Source of the DNA: Emergencia sp.
GTDB taxonomy: Bacteria > Bacillota > Clostridia > Peptostreptococcales > Anaerovoracaceae
DNA: 64,000 bases
Direction: 5' to 3'
Assembly: GCA_022767345.1 (NCBI GenBank)
Contig: JALEOD010000045.1
Span: 1-64,000, forward strand
Part shown: positions 41,940 to 50,944 of the stretch, piece by piece
How positions within the stretch are numbered: position 1 is the stretch's first letter
How the letters are laid out: the number at the start of each line of letters is the position of its first letter
Position numbers and translations under genes: made by a program
The notes under the pieces: model-generated
The model's input: only the letters and a program-made list of their open reading frames with translations
Told to the model about the DNA's origin: nothing
Database searches by the model: none

Positions 41940-43331
41940 CTACTGCAGCTTAGGCAGATTTTCCATAAATGCTCTGCCCACTTCAATCTGTCTTCTGACT
42001 TCAGCCGGTGCTGTTCCGCCAAAGGACATTCTTGCGTTAACGCAGGCTTTGATACTGATATCTCCAAGGGCTTCCTTATTGACTCTGCTGTCGATTGCCT
42101 GCAGCTCTTCATCTGTCAGATCTTCAAAGTCGCAGCCCTTCACTTCGCAGGCTTTTACCATTCTTCCTACGATGGAGTGGGCTTCTCTGAATGGAATGCC
42201 CTGTTTTGCAAAGTGTTCTGCAATATCAGTTGCATTTAAGAAGCCTTTTGCAAACTGCTTTTCAATCTGGTCCATTCTGAACTCTGTCTTTTCCAGCATA
42301 TTGGCAAAGATGGTGATGCTTGCCTTCCATGCATCGATAGCATCAAAGAGACTTTCCTTGTCTTCCTGGAAGTCTTTATTATATGCCAGCGGTGTTCCCT
42401 TCATCACGGTCAGAAGCTGCATCAGATCTCCATATACTCTGCCGGTTTTACCTCTCAGAAGCTCTGCCATATCCGGATTCTTCTTCTGCGGCATAATGCT
42501 GCTTCCGGTGCAGTAGCTGTCGTCGATATCGATAAAACCGAATTCCTGGGAGTTCCACCATACAAATTCTTCTGCCCATCTGGAAATATGCATCATAGAG
42601 ATAGCCGCATCGCTTAAAAATTCCAGGCTGTAATCTCTGTCGCTGACGCTGTCCATAGCATTTTCAGTCGGTGCTGCAAAGCCAAGGAGTTCTGCAGTTC
42701 TGTGACGGTTAGTCGGCAGTGTGGTACCTGCCATGGCGCATGCACCCAGTGGAGAAAGATTCATTCTTTCGTAAGTATCCATCAGTCTGTCGATGTCTCT
42801 TCTGAACATCTGGAAATATGCCATAAAGATGAATCCGATGGTAATTGGCTGTGCATGCTGAATGTGTGTAAAGCCTACTGTAATGCTGTCTGCATACTTT
42901 TCTGCTTTTTCCAGGATCACTTCTTCCAGGTAGCACAGTCTGTTGACAATCTCTCTGATTTCTTTTTTCAGATAGAGTCTGCCGTCAATCTGGCACTGGT
43001 CATTTCTGCTTCTTGCGGTGTGCAGCTTCTTGCCCACATCGCCGATTTCTGCAATCAGCCTGCTTTCAATGCCCATGTGAATATCTTCATCGTCTACATT
43101 GAATACGATTTCGCCGCTTTTAATTTTTTCACGAATGGTTTCCAGTCCTGCTATAATCTGCTTTGCCTCTTCCGCAGATACGATGCCCTGCTCTCCCAGC
43201 ATAGTCACATGGGCAATACTGCCGTCAATATCCTCATTGTACATTCTCTGGTCAAATCCGATGGATGCATTAAACTGTTTTACAATATCATCCATTTCTT
43301 TTGCAAATCTTCCGCCCCATAAACTGGCCAT
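41940..43331 (-). CDS. argH: Argininosuccinate lyase
   Basis: ArgH splits argininosuccinate into arginine and fumarate, the last step of arginine synthesis. The 463-residue protein starts MASLWGGRFAKEMDDIV, has GVGKKLHTARSRNDQ-type and GFTHIQHAQPITIG active-site segments and the superfamily signature GSSIMPQKKNPDMAELLRGK with the catalytic Ser in the flexible loop. Length is normal. Its ribosome site AAGGAGG overlaps the end of an upstream argH-like C-terminal remnant. No argG is in the window. Confidence 0.96.
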   Translation of the reverse strand: MASLWGGRFAKEMDDIVKQFNASIGFDQRMYNEDIDGSIAHVTMLGEQGIVSAEEAKQIIAGLETIREKIKSGEIVFNVDDEDIHMGIESRLIAEIGDVGKKLHTARSRNDQCQIDGRLYLKKEIREIVNRLCYLEEVILEKAEKYADSITVGFTHIQHAQPITIGFIFMAYFQMFRRDIDRLMDTYERMNLSPLGACAMAGTTLPTNRHRTAELLGFAAPTENAMDSVSDRDYSLEFLSDAAISMMHISRWAEEFVWWNSQEFGFIDIDDSYCTGSSIMPQKKNPDMAELLRGKTGRVYGDLMQLLTVMKGTPLAYNKDFQEDKESLFDAIDAWKASITIFANMLEKTEFRMDQIEKQFAKGFLNATDIAEHFAKQGIPFREAHSIVGRMVKACEVKGCDFEDLTDEELQAIDSRVNKEALGDISIKACVNARMSFGGTAPAEVRRQIEVGRAFMENLPKLQ

Positions 43332-43333
43332 AT

Positions 43334-43519
43334 CTATTCCTCCTTCAAAAACTCTCTTGCATTTTCAATCTGGCGTTTCACATCAGAAACGGATGTGCCG
43401 CCAAAACTGTTTCTATTTTTTATACAGTTTTCAATCGTAAACCGACTCAAATCTGTAAGTCCATAATCAAAATTTAATATCTGCAGATCCTCTTTTGTAA
43501 CATCTGCTTTCTCAACCCG
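43334..43519 (-). pseudogene. C-terminal remnant of an argH-like gene
   Basis: A 61-codon frame bounded upstream by a stop and without its own start reads like the last part of argininosuccinate lyase: ENCIKNRNSFGGTSVSDVKRQ followed by IENAREFL. The intact argH ends with a comparable NARMSFGGTAPAEVRRQIE. The two copies differ at many positions, so the remnant is an old paralogue or a transferred copy, not a fresh duplicate. Its stop codon lies within the ribosome-site region of argH. Confidence 0.7.
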
Positions 43520-43595
43520 CTAATTTGCTGCTTCTTCCTCTTCCAGGCGAACAATATCTGCAATAGACAGGTTTTCGACCTTGATGCCTTTTGCC

Positions 43596-43877
43596 TTACT
43601 GATCGGTAGGCACCTGATAAAGCGGCACCAGATTCTCCTTTCCAAGTGCAAAGCTGAGAACCTGAATAGAGGCTGACTCCTTCATTTTTGGCTGTACAGC
43701 CTGAAAGGTTGTCAGCGCAGACATGACGACGCATTCCTCTTCCAGCTGCGTCAGTCTTTCAATCTCCTGCAATGAATAGGAGTGAATCTGCGCATAATCG
43801 GCAAAATATTGATTCAGATCCTCCTCGATTGTCTGTGCAAAGGCTTTTTCCCTCGCAACTACGGCTATCTTTTTCAT
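43596..43877 (-). pseudogene. Truncated N-terminal fragment of a PrpR_N-type sigma-54 regulator
   Basis: The 93-residue frame has a proper start (GGGAGG 8 bases before the ATG, TATAAT upstream) and reads MKKIAVVAREKAFAQTIEED, then LSFALGKENLVPLYQVP. This matches the N-terminal sensor domain of PrpR-like sigma-54 activators as I recall it; the AAA+ and Fis domains are missing. The frame ends in the space before the argH-like remnant, and about 75 bases between them carry another short protein-like frame. It is probably the head of a deleted gene. Confidence 0.5.
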
Positions 43878-44053
43878 GGTCCATCCTCCCGGTTGAATTC
43901 TTTCTATTTATTATACTAAAGAATTCACAGAAGCGCCATGCATTTTATTCAGTCTGCCTACAGAGACAATCTGTACTGTTACTTTTCCCTTTTTCCGGTA
44001 TGTTTCTTTTAGAATATCGGTACACCGACCTATTGCCAACATCATAATCAGAA

Positions 44054-44090
44054 AAAAACACCGCAATTCCATCCGAAACTGCGGTGTTTT
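44054..44090 (-). terminator. Terminator of the gltX transcription unit
   Basis: On the minus strand AAAACACCGCA pairs with TGCGGTGTTTT and is followed by a T run. Confidence 0.85.
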
Positions 44091-44095
44091 ATATT

Positions 44096-44329
44096 TTATT
44101 TTATAGGTGGCGCTGTCATCTCATAGCTTGCGTCGAGAAGCACACGAATTTCGCTTTCAGGCACGCCGCCGGAAAGCGCGATAGAAATCCAGTGCTGCTT
44201 GTTCATATGGTATGCGGAGAAAAAGCCCTCCCGGCTCAGCAGCGAGAAAATCATACCTGAGTGACATTTCACGTTGAGGATATCTACGATGCCATCTCCG
44301 GGCAGCCCCAGCGTTCTCCATCCCTTCAT
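44096..44329 (-). pseudogene. N-terminally truncated MmcQ/YjbR-family protein
   Basis: The 77-residue frame contains the C-terminal half of MmcQ/YjbR proteins: VDILNVKCHSGMIF, SAYHMNKQHWISIALSGGVP and LLDASYEM. Full-length members are about 110-130 residues and begin with a helical part and a beta-strand block that are absent here. The frame starts only 8 bases after the gltX stop, so the 5' part seems to have been lost where gltX now ends. It may still make a small protein, but no good ribosome site is seen. Confidence 0.6.
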
Positions 44330-44337
44330 TACATCGT

Positions 44338-46008
44338 CTATTTGTAATTCGCAATTCTTTCTCTGGTCTTTTCTTCTCCCAGAATCTGCTGAATTTCCCA
44401 TACATCCGGAGACTGTGCCCGTCCCATCAGCGCAATTCTGATGACCGTGCTGACATGGCCTACGTGACCTTTATATTCCTCAGGATGTTTCTTGAAATCC
44501 TTCGGTTTTGCCGCATAGCCCATTTCGGTCGCCATAGTTCTGATTTTGGCAAACCACTGGCTCTGATCATCGGCGTGGTCATAGTTTTTTAAGTATCCTG
44601 CGAGAATTGCCGGAATATCCTCTGCCGGCACCTCTGCCGGCATCGCGTCTTCGATTTTGAACATATCGTCGAAGAAGTAGCTGATAAACTCTACAATCTG
44701 CTGGGCGTAAATCAGGTCTTTTCTAGGCTTACTGTCACTTCTTCCCAAATCCAAAATTCTTTCCAAGTATTCCCTATTCTCAAAGATGTGCAGGATTTCC
44801 GGCTTAAATTCCTCAGCCCAGCCCTTTAGGAAGTCATACAATTTGTTGGCCGGAATGCGAAGCAGCACGTCCTTACTGATATCGTTCAGCTTGTTCAAAT
44901 CAAAGAGCGCGCCAGAATTGCTCATCTTTTCGGTGGTAAATGTAAACTCGTCGATATCCGCCTCCTGATGTTCCATTCTCCACTCCTCGAAGTTGGAGTT
45001 CAAAATGGTCAGCAGGTATTCTCTGACTGCCGCAGGGTGATAGCCCTGATTTCTATAGTAATCCAGCGAAAGCTCTGGGTCTTTTCTCTTTGAGAGCTTT
45101 CTCTTGTTGCCCTCTTCATCTAACTTCATCAGCTGTGCTGTATGGCAGTAAACAGGCGGCTGCCATCCCAGTTTTTCAAAGAGTTCCACATGAATCGGCA
45201 GTGACGGCAGCCACTCCGCGCCGCGCACTACATGGGTGGTGCGCATCAGATGGTCGTCCACCACATGGGCAAAGTGATAGGTCGGAATTCCTGTTGCTTT
45301 TAAGATGACTACATCCTGGAAGTTTTCCGGCATTTCCAAAACGCCTCTGACAGCATCCTCCACTTTTATCTTTCTTACATTCTCCTCAGTTGCCTGCGGA
45401 TTTCCGCCGGAGCGCAGTCTGATGACATAGGATTTGCCCGCAGCCAGATTTGCCTCGATTTCCTCCATAGAAAGGTCTCTGTTCTTTGCATAGGCACCGT
45501 AGATACCCGGATTGGCCTTCTCTGCTTCCTGCCCTGCACGAATCTCCGCAATTTCTTCTTCGGTGAGGAAACAAGGATACGCCTTGCCTTCTGCAACCAG
45601 CTTCTTTGCAAAGCACTGATAAATCTCTCCTCGCTGACTCTGGGTATAGCTGCCGTAATCACCGGTTTCGCCATCAAGGCCTGCCCCTTCATCAAAATTG
45701 ATGCCAAAGAACCGCAGCGAGTTAATGATGGTTTCCACCGCGCCCTCTACATAACGCTTGTCATCGGTATCTTCTATTCTAAGATAAAATACGCCGCCGC
45801 TCTGGTGGGCAAGACGCTCGTCCACAAATGCACCATAAAGATTTCCCAGATGAATAAAACCTGTCGGGCTCGGTCCAAGCCTGGTCACCTTTGCCCCCTC
45901 CGGCAGATTTCTCTTCGGATACTGGGTTTCTATTTCTTCTGTTGTCTTTGTAATATGCGGAAATAAAAGGTCCGCCAATTTATGATAATCCACTACAAAA
46001 TCCTCCAT
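44338..46008 (-). CDS. gltX: Glutamyl-tRNA synthetase
   Basis: This class I enzyme charges tRNA-Glu (and possibly tRNA-Gln for transamidation). The 556-residue product has the HIGH-type motif in LGPSPTGFIHLGNL (about residues 44-57), the editing/zinc region in the middle and the KMSKS-type loop KRKLSKRKDPELSLDYY. The leader of about 40 residues before the HIGH motif and the overall length (longer than the usual 485) fit a clostridial subgroup. A -10-like TATAAT lies upstream near 46035-46050. It is followed by a truncated YjbR remnant and a terminator. Confidence 0.95.
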   Translation of the reverse strand: MEDFVVDYHKLADLLFPHITKTTEEIETQYPKRNLPEGAKVTRLGPSPTGFIHLGNLYGAFVDERLAHQSGGVFYLRIEDTDDKRYVEGAVETIINSLRFFGINFDEGAGLDGETGDYGSYTQSQRGEIYQCFAKKLVAEGKAYPCFLTEEEIAEIRAGQEAEKANPGIYGAYAKNRDLSMEEIEANLAAGKSYVIRLRSGGNPQATEENVRKIKVEDAVRGVLEMPENFQDVVILKATGIPTYHFAHVVDDHLMRTTHVVRGAEWLPSLPIHVELFEKLGWQPPVYCHTAQLMKLDEEGNKRKLSKRKDPELSLDYYRNQGYHPAAVREYLLTILNSNFEEWRMEHQEADIDEFTFTTEKMSNSGALFDLNKLNDISKDVLLRIPANKLYDFLKGWAEEFKPEILHIFENREYLERILDLGRSDSKPRKDLIYAQQIVEFISYFFDDMFKIEDAMPAEVPAEDIPAILAGYLKNYDHADDQSQWFAKIRTMATEMGYAAKPKDFKKHPEEYKGHVGHVSTVIRIALMGRAQSPDVWEIQQILGEEKTRERIANYK

Positions 46009-46090
46009 TTTGGTTTTTCTGACGATAATATATAATCCATATTATTATATACTTTCCGGCGTATGAATTTCAAGGTTTTTGGCAAAATAA

Positions 46091-46119
46091 TTATACTTTC
46101 ATTGCACTACGCATACCAA
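46091..46119 (+). promoter_or_regulatory. Candidate sigma-F/sigma-G forespore promoter of the GerA-family gene
   Basis: TTATA and CATACCAA are separated by 16 bases, close to the forespore pattern (GnATA, CATAnTA). A forespore promoter is expected for a germination protein. Confidence 0.45.
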
Positions 46120-46146
46120 ACAGAATACAAAAAATGAGGAGGTTTT

Positions 46147-47565
46147 ATGAGTGAAAATAAATACCCTTATTTCTTAGAACATCTTACCGGTCAGCTGCCC
46201 CTTGGCGAAGCCTTTGACCTTGTGGAAAGACAAATCGTGATTGGCGGAAGAGCCGGCAGGCTCTACTTTGTTGATGGCCTTTCCGACAGTGAAAAACTGC
46301 AGCTGCTGTTCAACTTTCTTCTTGCAATTCCCGAGGAACGTATGGAAAAAATGGAAAATACCGACCAATTTGTGGCGGAGCTTTTTCCTTATATTAACAG
46401 TTCCATCGAAACCGATATTGATACAGCCGTACAATTTCTTTACTCCGGCCTTTCCCCCATTATTCTGGACGGCTTCGATAAAATTATTGTTGCCGACACG
46501 AGAAGTTATCCCCAGCGCAGCGTGGAAGAGCCTGAAAAAGAAAAAACGCTGCGCGGTCCCAAGGACGGCTTTACAGAAAATTTCATGAGTAATCTGGGAT
46601 TGATCCGGCGCCGCATTCGAGACAACCGGCTGATCTTTGAAAAGTTTACGGTCGGTGAAAAATCCCGCACCGATGTGGCGCTCTGCTATATGAAAGGCAG
46701 TGCCGATATCGATCTTGTTAAACGCATCGGTAAAGGGCTTTCCGAAATTGTACTGGACAGCGTCTCCATCGGCGATCAGACTATTGTAGAACAACTGATT
46801 ACAAAACTCAACGGAGGAAAACGCAGATGGCGGCTGAACCCTTTTCCAAAGGTTCGCTACACCCAGCGGCCCGATATCATTTCGGCCCATCTGACAGAGG
46901 GAAAAATCGCTTTGGTAATCGACAATTCTCCGACGGTGGTTTTGATTCCTGTAGGGATTTTTGATTTTATACAAGATGTAGACGACTATTATTTTCCTTT
47001 GATTACAGGCAACTACCTGCGGCTGCTGCGGATTTTTAATATGCTTGTCATCATGCTTTTGACACCTATTTATCTGCTCATCGTGGAGGGAGATATTCCG
47101 CCGCCGGGATCCATGGATTTTATCACGCCCAAAGACCCTTACGCCCTATCGGTCTTCTGGCAGTTTATCTTACTGGAACTTGCCATCGATGGCCTTCGCC
47201 TTGCATCTCTTAACACGCCGGATTCTCTGGGAATGTCACTTTCTGTCATTGGTGCGTTGATTCTGGGAGAGTTTTCCGTAGAGTCCGGCTGGTTTATTCC
47301 TCAGACCATTCTCATGATGGCGGTGGTTTCCCTTGCTTCCTTTACGCAGCCCAGCATCGAGCTTTCCTACGGTGCAAAGTTCGTTAGAATGCTCATGCTC
47401 ATCGGCGCTATGCTATGGGGCGTACCCGGACTTGTCTGCGCCCTGCTTCTCGGAATTTTGCAAGTTGCCTTTACAAAAACTCTCAGCGGCCACTCCTATC
47501 TCTATCCGCTGATTCCTTTCAAGTGGAGCGCTCTCAAAAAACTAATATTCAGGACGACCAAGTAG
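46147..47565 (+). CDS. GerA-family spore germination protein (SpoVAF-like)
   Basis: The 472-residue protein has a soluble N-terminal domain (residues 1-285, containing DVALCYMKGSADIDLVKRI and LIPVGIFDFIQDVDDYY) followed by five or six hydrophobic spans, as in GerAA and SpoVAF of the spore inner membrane. It is a single gene; no GerB or GerC partner or spoVA operon is adjacent, so it fits SpoVAF or an orphan A-subunit. SpoVAF forms a channel subunit that speeds germination. The ATG has GAGGAGG a few bases upstream. The stop codon lies inside the stem of its terminator. Confidence 0.88.
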   Translation: MSENKYPYFLEHLTGQLPLGEAFDLVERQIVIGGRAGRLYFVDGLSDSEKLQLLFNFLLAIPEERMEKMENTDQFVAELFPYINSSIETDIDTAVQFLYSGLSPIILDGFDKIIVADTRSYPQRSVEEPEKEKTLRGPKDGFTENFMSNLGLIRRRIRDNRLIFEKFTVGEKSRTDVALCYMKGSADIDLVKRIGKGLSEIVLDSVSIGDQTIVEQLITKLNGGKRRWRLNPFPKVRYTQRPDIISAHLTEGKIALVIDNSPTVVLIPVGIFDFIQDVDDYYFPLITGNYLRLLRIFNMLVIMLLTPIYLLIVEGDIPPPGSMDFITPKDPYALSVFWQFILLELAIDGLRLASLNTPDSLGMSLSVIGALILGEFSVESGWFIPQTILMMAVVSLASFTQPSIELSYGAKFVRMLMLIGAMLWGVPGLVCALLLGILQVAFTKTLSGHSYLYPLIPFKWSALKKLIFRTTK

Positions 47566-47584
47566 TCGTCCTGAAATTTTTTTA
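47548..47584 (+). terminator. Terminator overlapping the stop codon of the GerA-family gene
   Basis: TCAGGACGAC and GTCGTCCTGA pair, with AATTTTTTT after. The TAG stop (47563-47565) lies at the loop/stem border. Confidence 0.9.
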
Positions 47585-47604
47585 TACAAATATTTTAAAT
47601 GTCT

Positions 47605-48054
47605 TTAAAAACCGTAATTGAAATTATTGTGATAGTGGTAGCTGGCATTATAACCTATAATATAATTGATTACACTTATAATCAGACCGATAATACAGAT
47701 TGCAAAGATAACCAGCCCGATAATAATCAAGGCTTTTGCCCAGGTAGGCATACCTTTCTGCACCTGCGGATATTCCTGATTTCCCTGTTCATAGTGATAC
47801 TGCTGACCTTGACTGCCTGCTTCATAGATGCGGTACTCCGGCTTCAGCGGATAGTCTCTGCGAACAATTAAATATACAATCACACCGATAAAACTCGGTA
47901 CCAGGGCTGCAACCAGCGCCCACAGCCACGGGGAACAGTCCATTCTCTTATTGGCGTCTCGATATACTAAAACTGCCAGCAGAATCGGAATTCCGAATGC
48001 AAAGATTAAAATCAGCGGAATTATCAAAATCATAAATATGCTTCCAATCACCAT
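47605..48054 (-). CDS. Membrane protein with PLDc_N-like first half
   Basis: The 149-residue protein has two hydrophobic segments near the start (IFMILIIPLILIFAFGIPIL and the LWALVAALVPSFIGVIVYLIV pair, with a VYRDANKRMDCSPWLW turn between). A hydrophilic Gln/Tyr-rich linker (SQGQQYHYEQGNQEY) and another span near residues 103-128 follow. The VYRDANKR...W pattern is that of short clostridial membrane proteins related to the PLDc_N module. It is convergent with the germination gene. Function is unknown. Confidence 0.7.
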   Translation of the reverse strand: MVIGSIFMILIIPLILIFAFGIPILLAVLVYRDANKRMDCSPWLWALVAALVPSFIGVIVYLIVRRDYPLKPEYRIYEAGSQGQQYHYEQGNQEYPQVQKGMPTWAKALIIIGLVIFAICIIGLIISVINYIIGYNASYHYHNNFNYGF

Positions 48055-48166
48055 ACCTTTATCTCCCTTCCATAAAGTCTTTCGACAAATTTCTGCTTAT
48101 AGTATACCACATTTTATCCGTGGTGCATATGTTATTAGTGAAACTTTTTAACCCCGAGGTGAACCC

Positions 48167-48610
48167 ATGGCTTATGACACACGAGAACTTTTCGCCCGCC
48201 TGATTCAGTGCGAGGCAGGAGGGGAAGGGGAAGATGGTATGCGCGCTGTGGCAACAGTGATTATGAACCGAGCTACAATCGACTATGGGGAATTTGCCCG
48301 CGTCAGCAACGGCGGCGATATTCGCGCCATTATTCTGCAGCAGGGACAATTTGTCTGCCTGCGCGAATCCATCGGCGGCACATATAACAGACAGAACATT
48401 TATAACATGACACCTACACAGGAACACTATGATATTGTAGACTGGGCGATGGGAGGCGGCAGACTTCCCGGCGTAGACGGTTCTTTGTTTTTTCACAACC
48501 CGTACAGTCCAATCTGTCCTACCTATTTTCCTACAAATGTAGGTGTGATTCATAACCGAATCGGCGATCACTGTTTTTATCTTCCTACTTCTTATTATGC
48601 CAACACCTAA
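48167..48610 (+). CDS. cwlJ: Cortex-lytic spore cell wall hydrolase CwlJ
   Basis: CwlJ attacks spore cortex peptidoglycan during germination and acts from the coat. The 147-residue hydrolase_2 (SleB/CwlJ) domain protein has LFARLIQCEAGGEGEDGMRAVA with the catalytic Glu, VIMNRATIDYGEF, QQGQFVCL and the C-terminal SLFFHNPYSPICPTYF and VIHNRIGDHCFY. There is no signal peptide, as in CwlJ and unlike SleB. The next gene encodes a GerQ-like protein, the partner needed to place CwlJ in the coat of Bacillus. A transcript read in the mother cell is expected. Confidence 0.94.
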   Translation: MAYDTRELFARLIQCEAGGEGEDGMRAVATVIMNRATIDYGEFARVSNGGDIRAIILQQGQFVCLRESIGGTYNRQNIYNMTPTQEHYDIVDWAMGGGRLPGVDGSLFFHNPYSPICPTYFPTNVGVIHNRIGDHCFYLPTSYYANT

Positions 48611-48668
48611 TGACAACCAATCGGAATCGATATTTTCAAGTTAAAAAATTAAAAGCGAGGTACTTCAT

Positions 48669-49406
48669 ATGGCAACACCATGTAACGCAAAAAATGGCGG
48701 CGGTAATGTCTCCCTGCAGGCCACACCTGCAGATAATTCAAATATCAGCTTCGTTCCCGCCCCAATTATTACTTACCCTCAAATGACAAACTGTACCAGT
48801 CAGACAAATCCACCGCAGGCAATGCCGGACACTTCAAATTTTCCTTCCTACTCCGGCATCGTTGCTTCAACTGTACCAATGCCTGGCACGCAAGCGATGA
48901 ATCAGAGGGGTGCGGAAACACAGACGCCTTCCATTATACCTACCCCTGAAGGTGTTATTGAAACCATTCCCGGTCAGCCGGACCCTCCGGCGCTTTTCAC
49001 AAATGCCAATGCTGATGCCGGAAGAGTTACTTCATCTTCTGTAACAGGAAACACGCAGACACCAAGCAGCAGCGGTGTTATTCCGCCAAGTATTCTTCCA
49101 GAAGCTCCGCAGTTTCAGGTTCCAAATAATCCCCTTCTGCCGCCAGGCTATCAGGAAACCATCGACTATGAAAATCTGCAGTATTTAAACGGTTTTCTCC
49201 GAACCCAAATCGGAAAGTACATGCGCATCGAGCAGCTGGTAGGCTCCGGCAATATTGAAGATCGCTACGGCTATCTAATCGGTGTCGGTGTCAACTATAT
49301 CCTTCTGCAGGAAATCGGCACCGGCAATGTCAGTGCAATCGACTACTATAATATTAAATACATCTACATTTACTATGCAACTCCGGAACTGCCTTATTTC
49401 AGATAA
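48669..49406 (+). CDS. gerQ: Spore coat protein GerQ-like
   Basis: The 245-residue protein has a long Pro/Thr/Asn/Ser-rich head (about residues 1-155), suitable for coat packing. Its C-terminal domain of about 80 residues (DYENLQYLNGFLRTQIGKYM, IGVGVNYILLQEIGTGN, IKYIYIYYA) is shared with GerQ/YwdL. Bacillus GerQ is shorter (about 180) and is crosslinked in the coat; it is required for CwlJ localisation. The gene lies 58 bases after cwlJ, with GCGAGG before the ATG, and ends at a strong terminator, so the two form an operon. Confidence 0.85.
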   Translation: MATPCNAKNGGGNVSLQATPADNSNISFVPAPIITYPQMTNCTSQTNPPQAMPDTSNFPSYSGIVASTVPMPGTQAMNQRGAETQTPSIIPTPEGVIETIPGQPDPPALFTNANADAGRVTSSSVTGNTQTPSSSGVIPPSILPEAPQFQVPNNPLLPPGYQETIDYENLQYLNGFLRTQIGKYMRIEQLVGSGNIEDRYGYLIGVGVNYILLQEIGTGNVSAIDYYNIKYIYIYYATPELPYFR

Positions 49407-49426
49407 AAGGTTTTAGACTCACCCGC

Positions 49427-49485
49427 GGAGACTGCCGCCCTGTTTAACCATTCGGTTGAGCGGGATGGGCAGTCTCCATTTTTTA
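49427..49485 (+). terminator. Terminator of the cwlJ-gerQ operon
   Basis: GGAGACTGCC pairs with GGCAGTCTCC (inside 49467-49477), followed by ATTTTTT. Confidence 0.9.
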
Positions 49486-49571
49486 CAGAAACCAACAGTT
49501 TTTTGTATGAATTCTGTCCGATTTTCTGTCAATCTGCAATTAACTTATGTATGTATTTCATCTTATAAATA

Positions 49572-49600
49572 TTGCTTTTTTCCGCTGTAAAGGGTATAAT
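49572..49600 (+). promoter_or_regulatory. Promoter of the secreted PPC-domain protein gene
   Basis: TTGCTT and TATAAT are separated by 17 bases. This is a vegetative (sigma-A) pattern, unlike the sporulation genes on either side. Confidence 0.65.
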
Positions 49601-49640
49601 TTTTACAGAAAATTTAATTAAATAATGAAAGGACACAGCA

Positions 49641-50873
49641 ATGAGAAAATCAAAATTAATCACGCTCACTCTCGCGCTTGCTTTGGTTTTATCCACAGTA
49701 TTTGCCGGAGCAGAGAACGTATTTGCGGAGACTGTAACGCTTCCTCAGGATAACATTACACTGCAGGGAACTCCTTTTAAAGATGCTGCTAAGTTCAAGG
49801 CTGCAGACGATGGGACTACAATTACCCCTCTTACTGCGCAGAACTTAAATACCGTTGCCAGTGAAGACCTAAATGCTTATACCACTACTGAATATACAAA
49901 CCCGGGAATATACTACGCAGTAGAAATTCCGAAAGCTGGTAACTTTATCTTCGATATTTTATCGGTTGGAGATACCAACGTTTATCTCTACGACAGCCTG
50001 GATGCCACATCCTATATTGACGCGCGTCGTATTAATGCCGCTGAAACAACCGCAGATTCACAAACGTTCTCCGTACAGGTTAAGAATGCTGGTACTTACT
50101 ATCTGGTATTCCAGTCCGTTTATGGCAGTACACAGAGTGCTTTCACTGTAACCTATGCACCAGCAAAGTCAACTACCAGCAGTACCACTCTGAAATCAAA
50201 TAAAGAGTTTTTCGCTTCTGTAGCAGGTACTGGCTATCGTTACTATAAAATTACTACAGCCGGTTCAAGACATTTAACCATCAATTTCCCTTGGGGCGAT
50301 GGCAGCAATTCATCTTACAAAGTAAAATTAATGAATTCAAAAAAAAGCAAGACCATTAGTGGTGTTACGACAGTAAACTCCGCAATCGGTTATACTACAT
50401 ATGCTGCAGTTCCAAAGGGAACTTATTATGTGGCTGTTTCTGCTGCTACTGACTCCTGCTACAGCGTTAAGGTAAAGCAGACAAAGGTTTCTGAAAGCAG
50501 CGGCAGTTCCCGTTCAACAGCAAAGAGCATCTACAAGGGCGGCACGAAAAAAGGATTGATTACCGCAACCCAGTCTAAAACCTCTGCAGACTGGTACAAA
50601 ATTAAAGTAAACAGCAATCAGGCAGTAAATTTAAATGTATTAACTAAATCAGGCGGTTCCGGCGGCATCAGAGTGACCGTTTACAGCGGCTCCAAGTCTA
50701 TGGGTTCTGCAGAATACTATAACGGAAGCACTGTTGACTCCTACTCCGGAGGATTAAAACTTTACACCACAATCAACGGTGTCACGATGAATTACCTGCA
50801 GAAAGGCACCTACTACATCAAAGTTACCAAATATGGTTCCGGCAACGGATACTACCAGATTAAATGGAGATAA
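49641..50873 (+). CDS. Secreted protein with repeated PPC-like domains
   Basis: The 410-residue protein has a signal peptide (MRKSKLITLTLALALVLSTV, cleavage likely after VFA near residue 29). Three successive beta-sandwich units end in GTYYLVF, GTYYVAVSA and GTYYIKVTK motifs, the mark of bacterial pre-peptidase C-terminal (PPC) domains. There is no catalytic domain, no LPXTG motif and no membrane span, so it is likely released or loosely wall bound. PPC domains often bind collagen or other polymers when attached to peptidases; here they stand alone. It has a sigma-A promoter and its own terminator. Confidence 0.82.
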   Translation: MRKSKLITLTLALALVLSTVFAGAENVFAETVTLPQDNITLQGTPFKDAAKFKAADDGTTITPLTAQNLNTVASEDLNAYTTTEYTNPGIYYAVEIPKAGNFIFDILSVGDTNVYLYDSLDATSYIDARRINAAETTADSQTFSVQVKNAGTYYLVFQSVYGSTQSAFTVTYAPAKSTTSSTTLKSNKEFFASVAGTGYRYYKITTAGSRHLTINFPWGDGSNSSYKVKLMNSKKSKTISGVTTVNSAIGYTTYAAVPKGTYYVAVSAATDSCYSVKVKQTKVSESSGSSRSTAKSIYKGGTKKGLITATQSKTSADWYKIKVNSNQAVNLNVLTKSGGSGGIRVTVYSGSKSMGSAEYYNGSTVDSYSGGLKLYTTINGVTMNYLQKGTYYIKVTKYGSGNGYYQIKWR

Positions 50874-50905
50874 CTCAGTCCAACAAACTCAAAAAACGCC
50901 ATGCT

Positions 50906-50932
50906 AAAAGGGCTCCCAAAGGAGCCCTTTTC
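50906..50932. terminator. Terminator after the PPC protein gene
   Basis: AAAAGGGCTCC pairs with GGAGCCCTTTT around CAAA. It also ends the 34-residue gene on the other strand. Confidence 0.92.
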
Positions 50933-50944
50933 TAATAGGTAATT

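Noticed and set aside
41407..42516. 369-codon plus-strand frame across malic enzyme and argH
   Set aside because: It spans two convergently read conserved genes and the gap between them; no ribosome site or family match.
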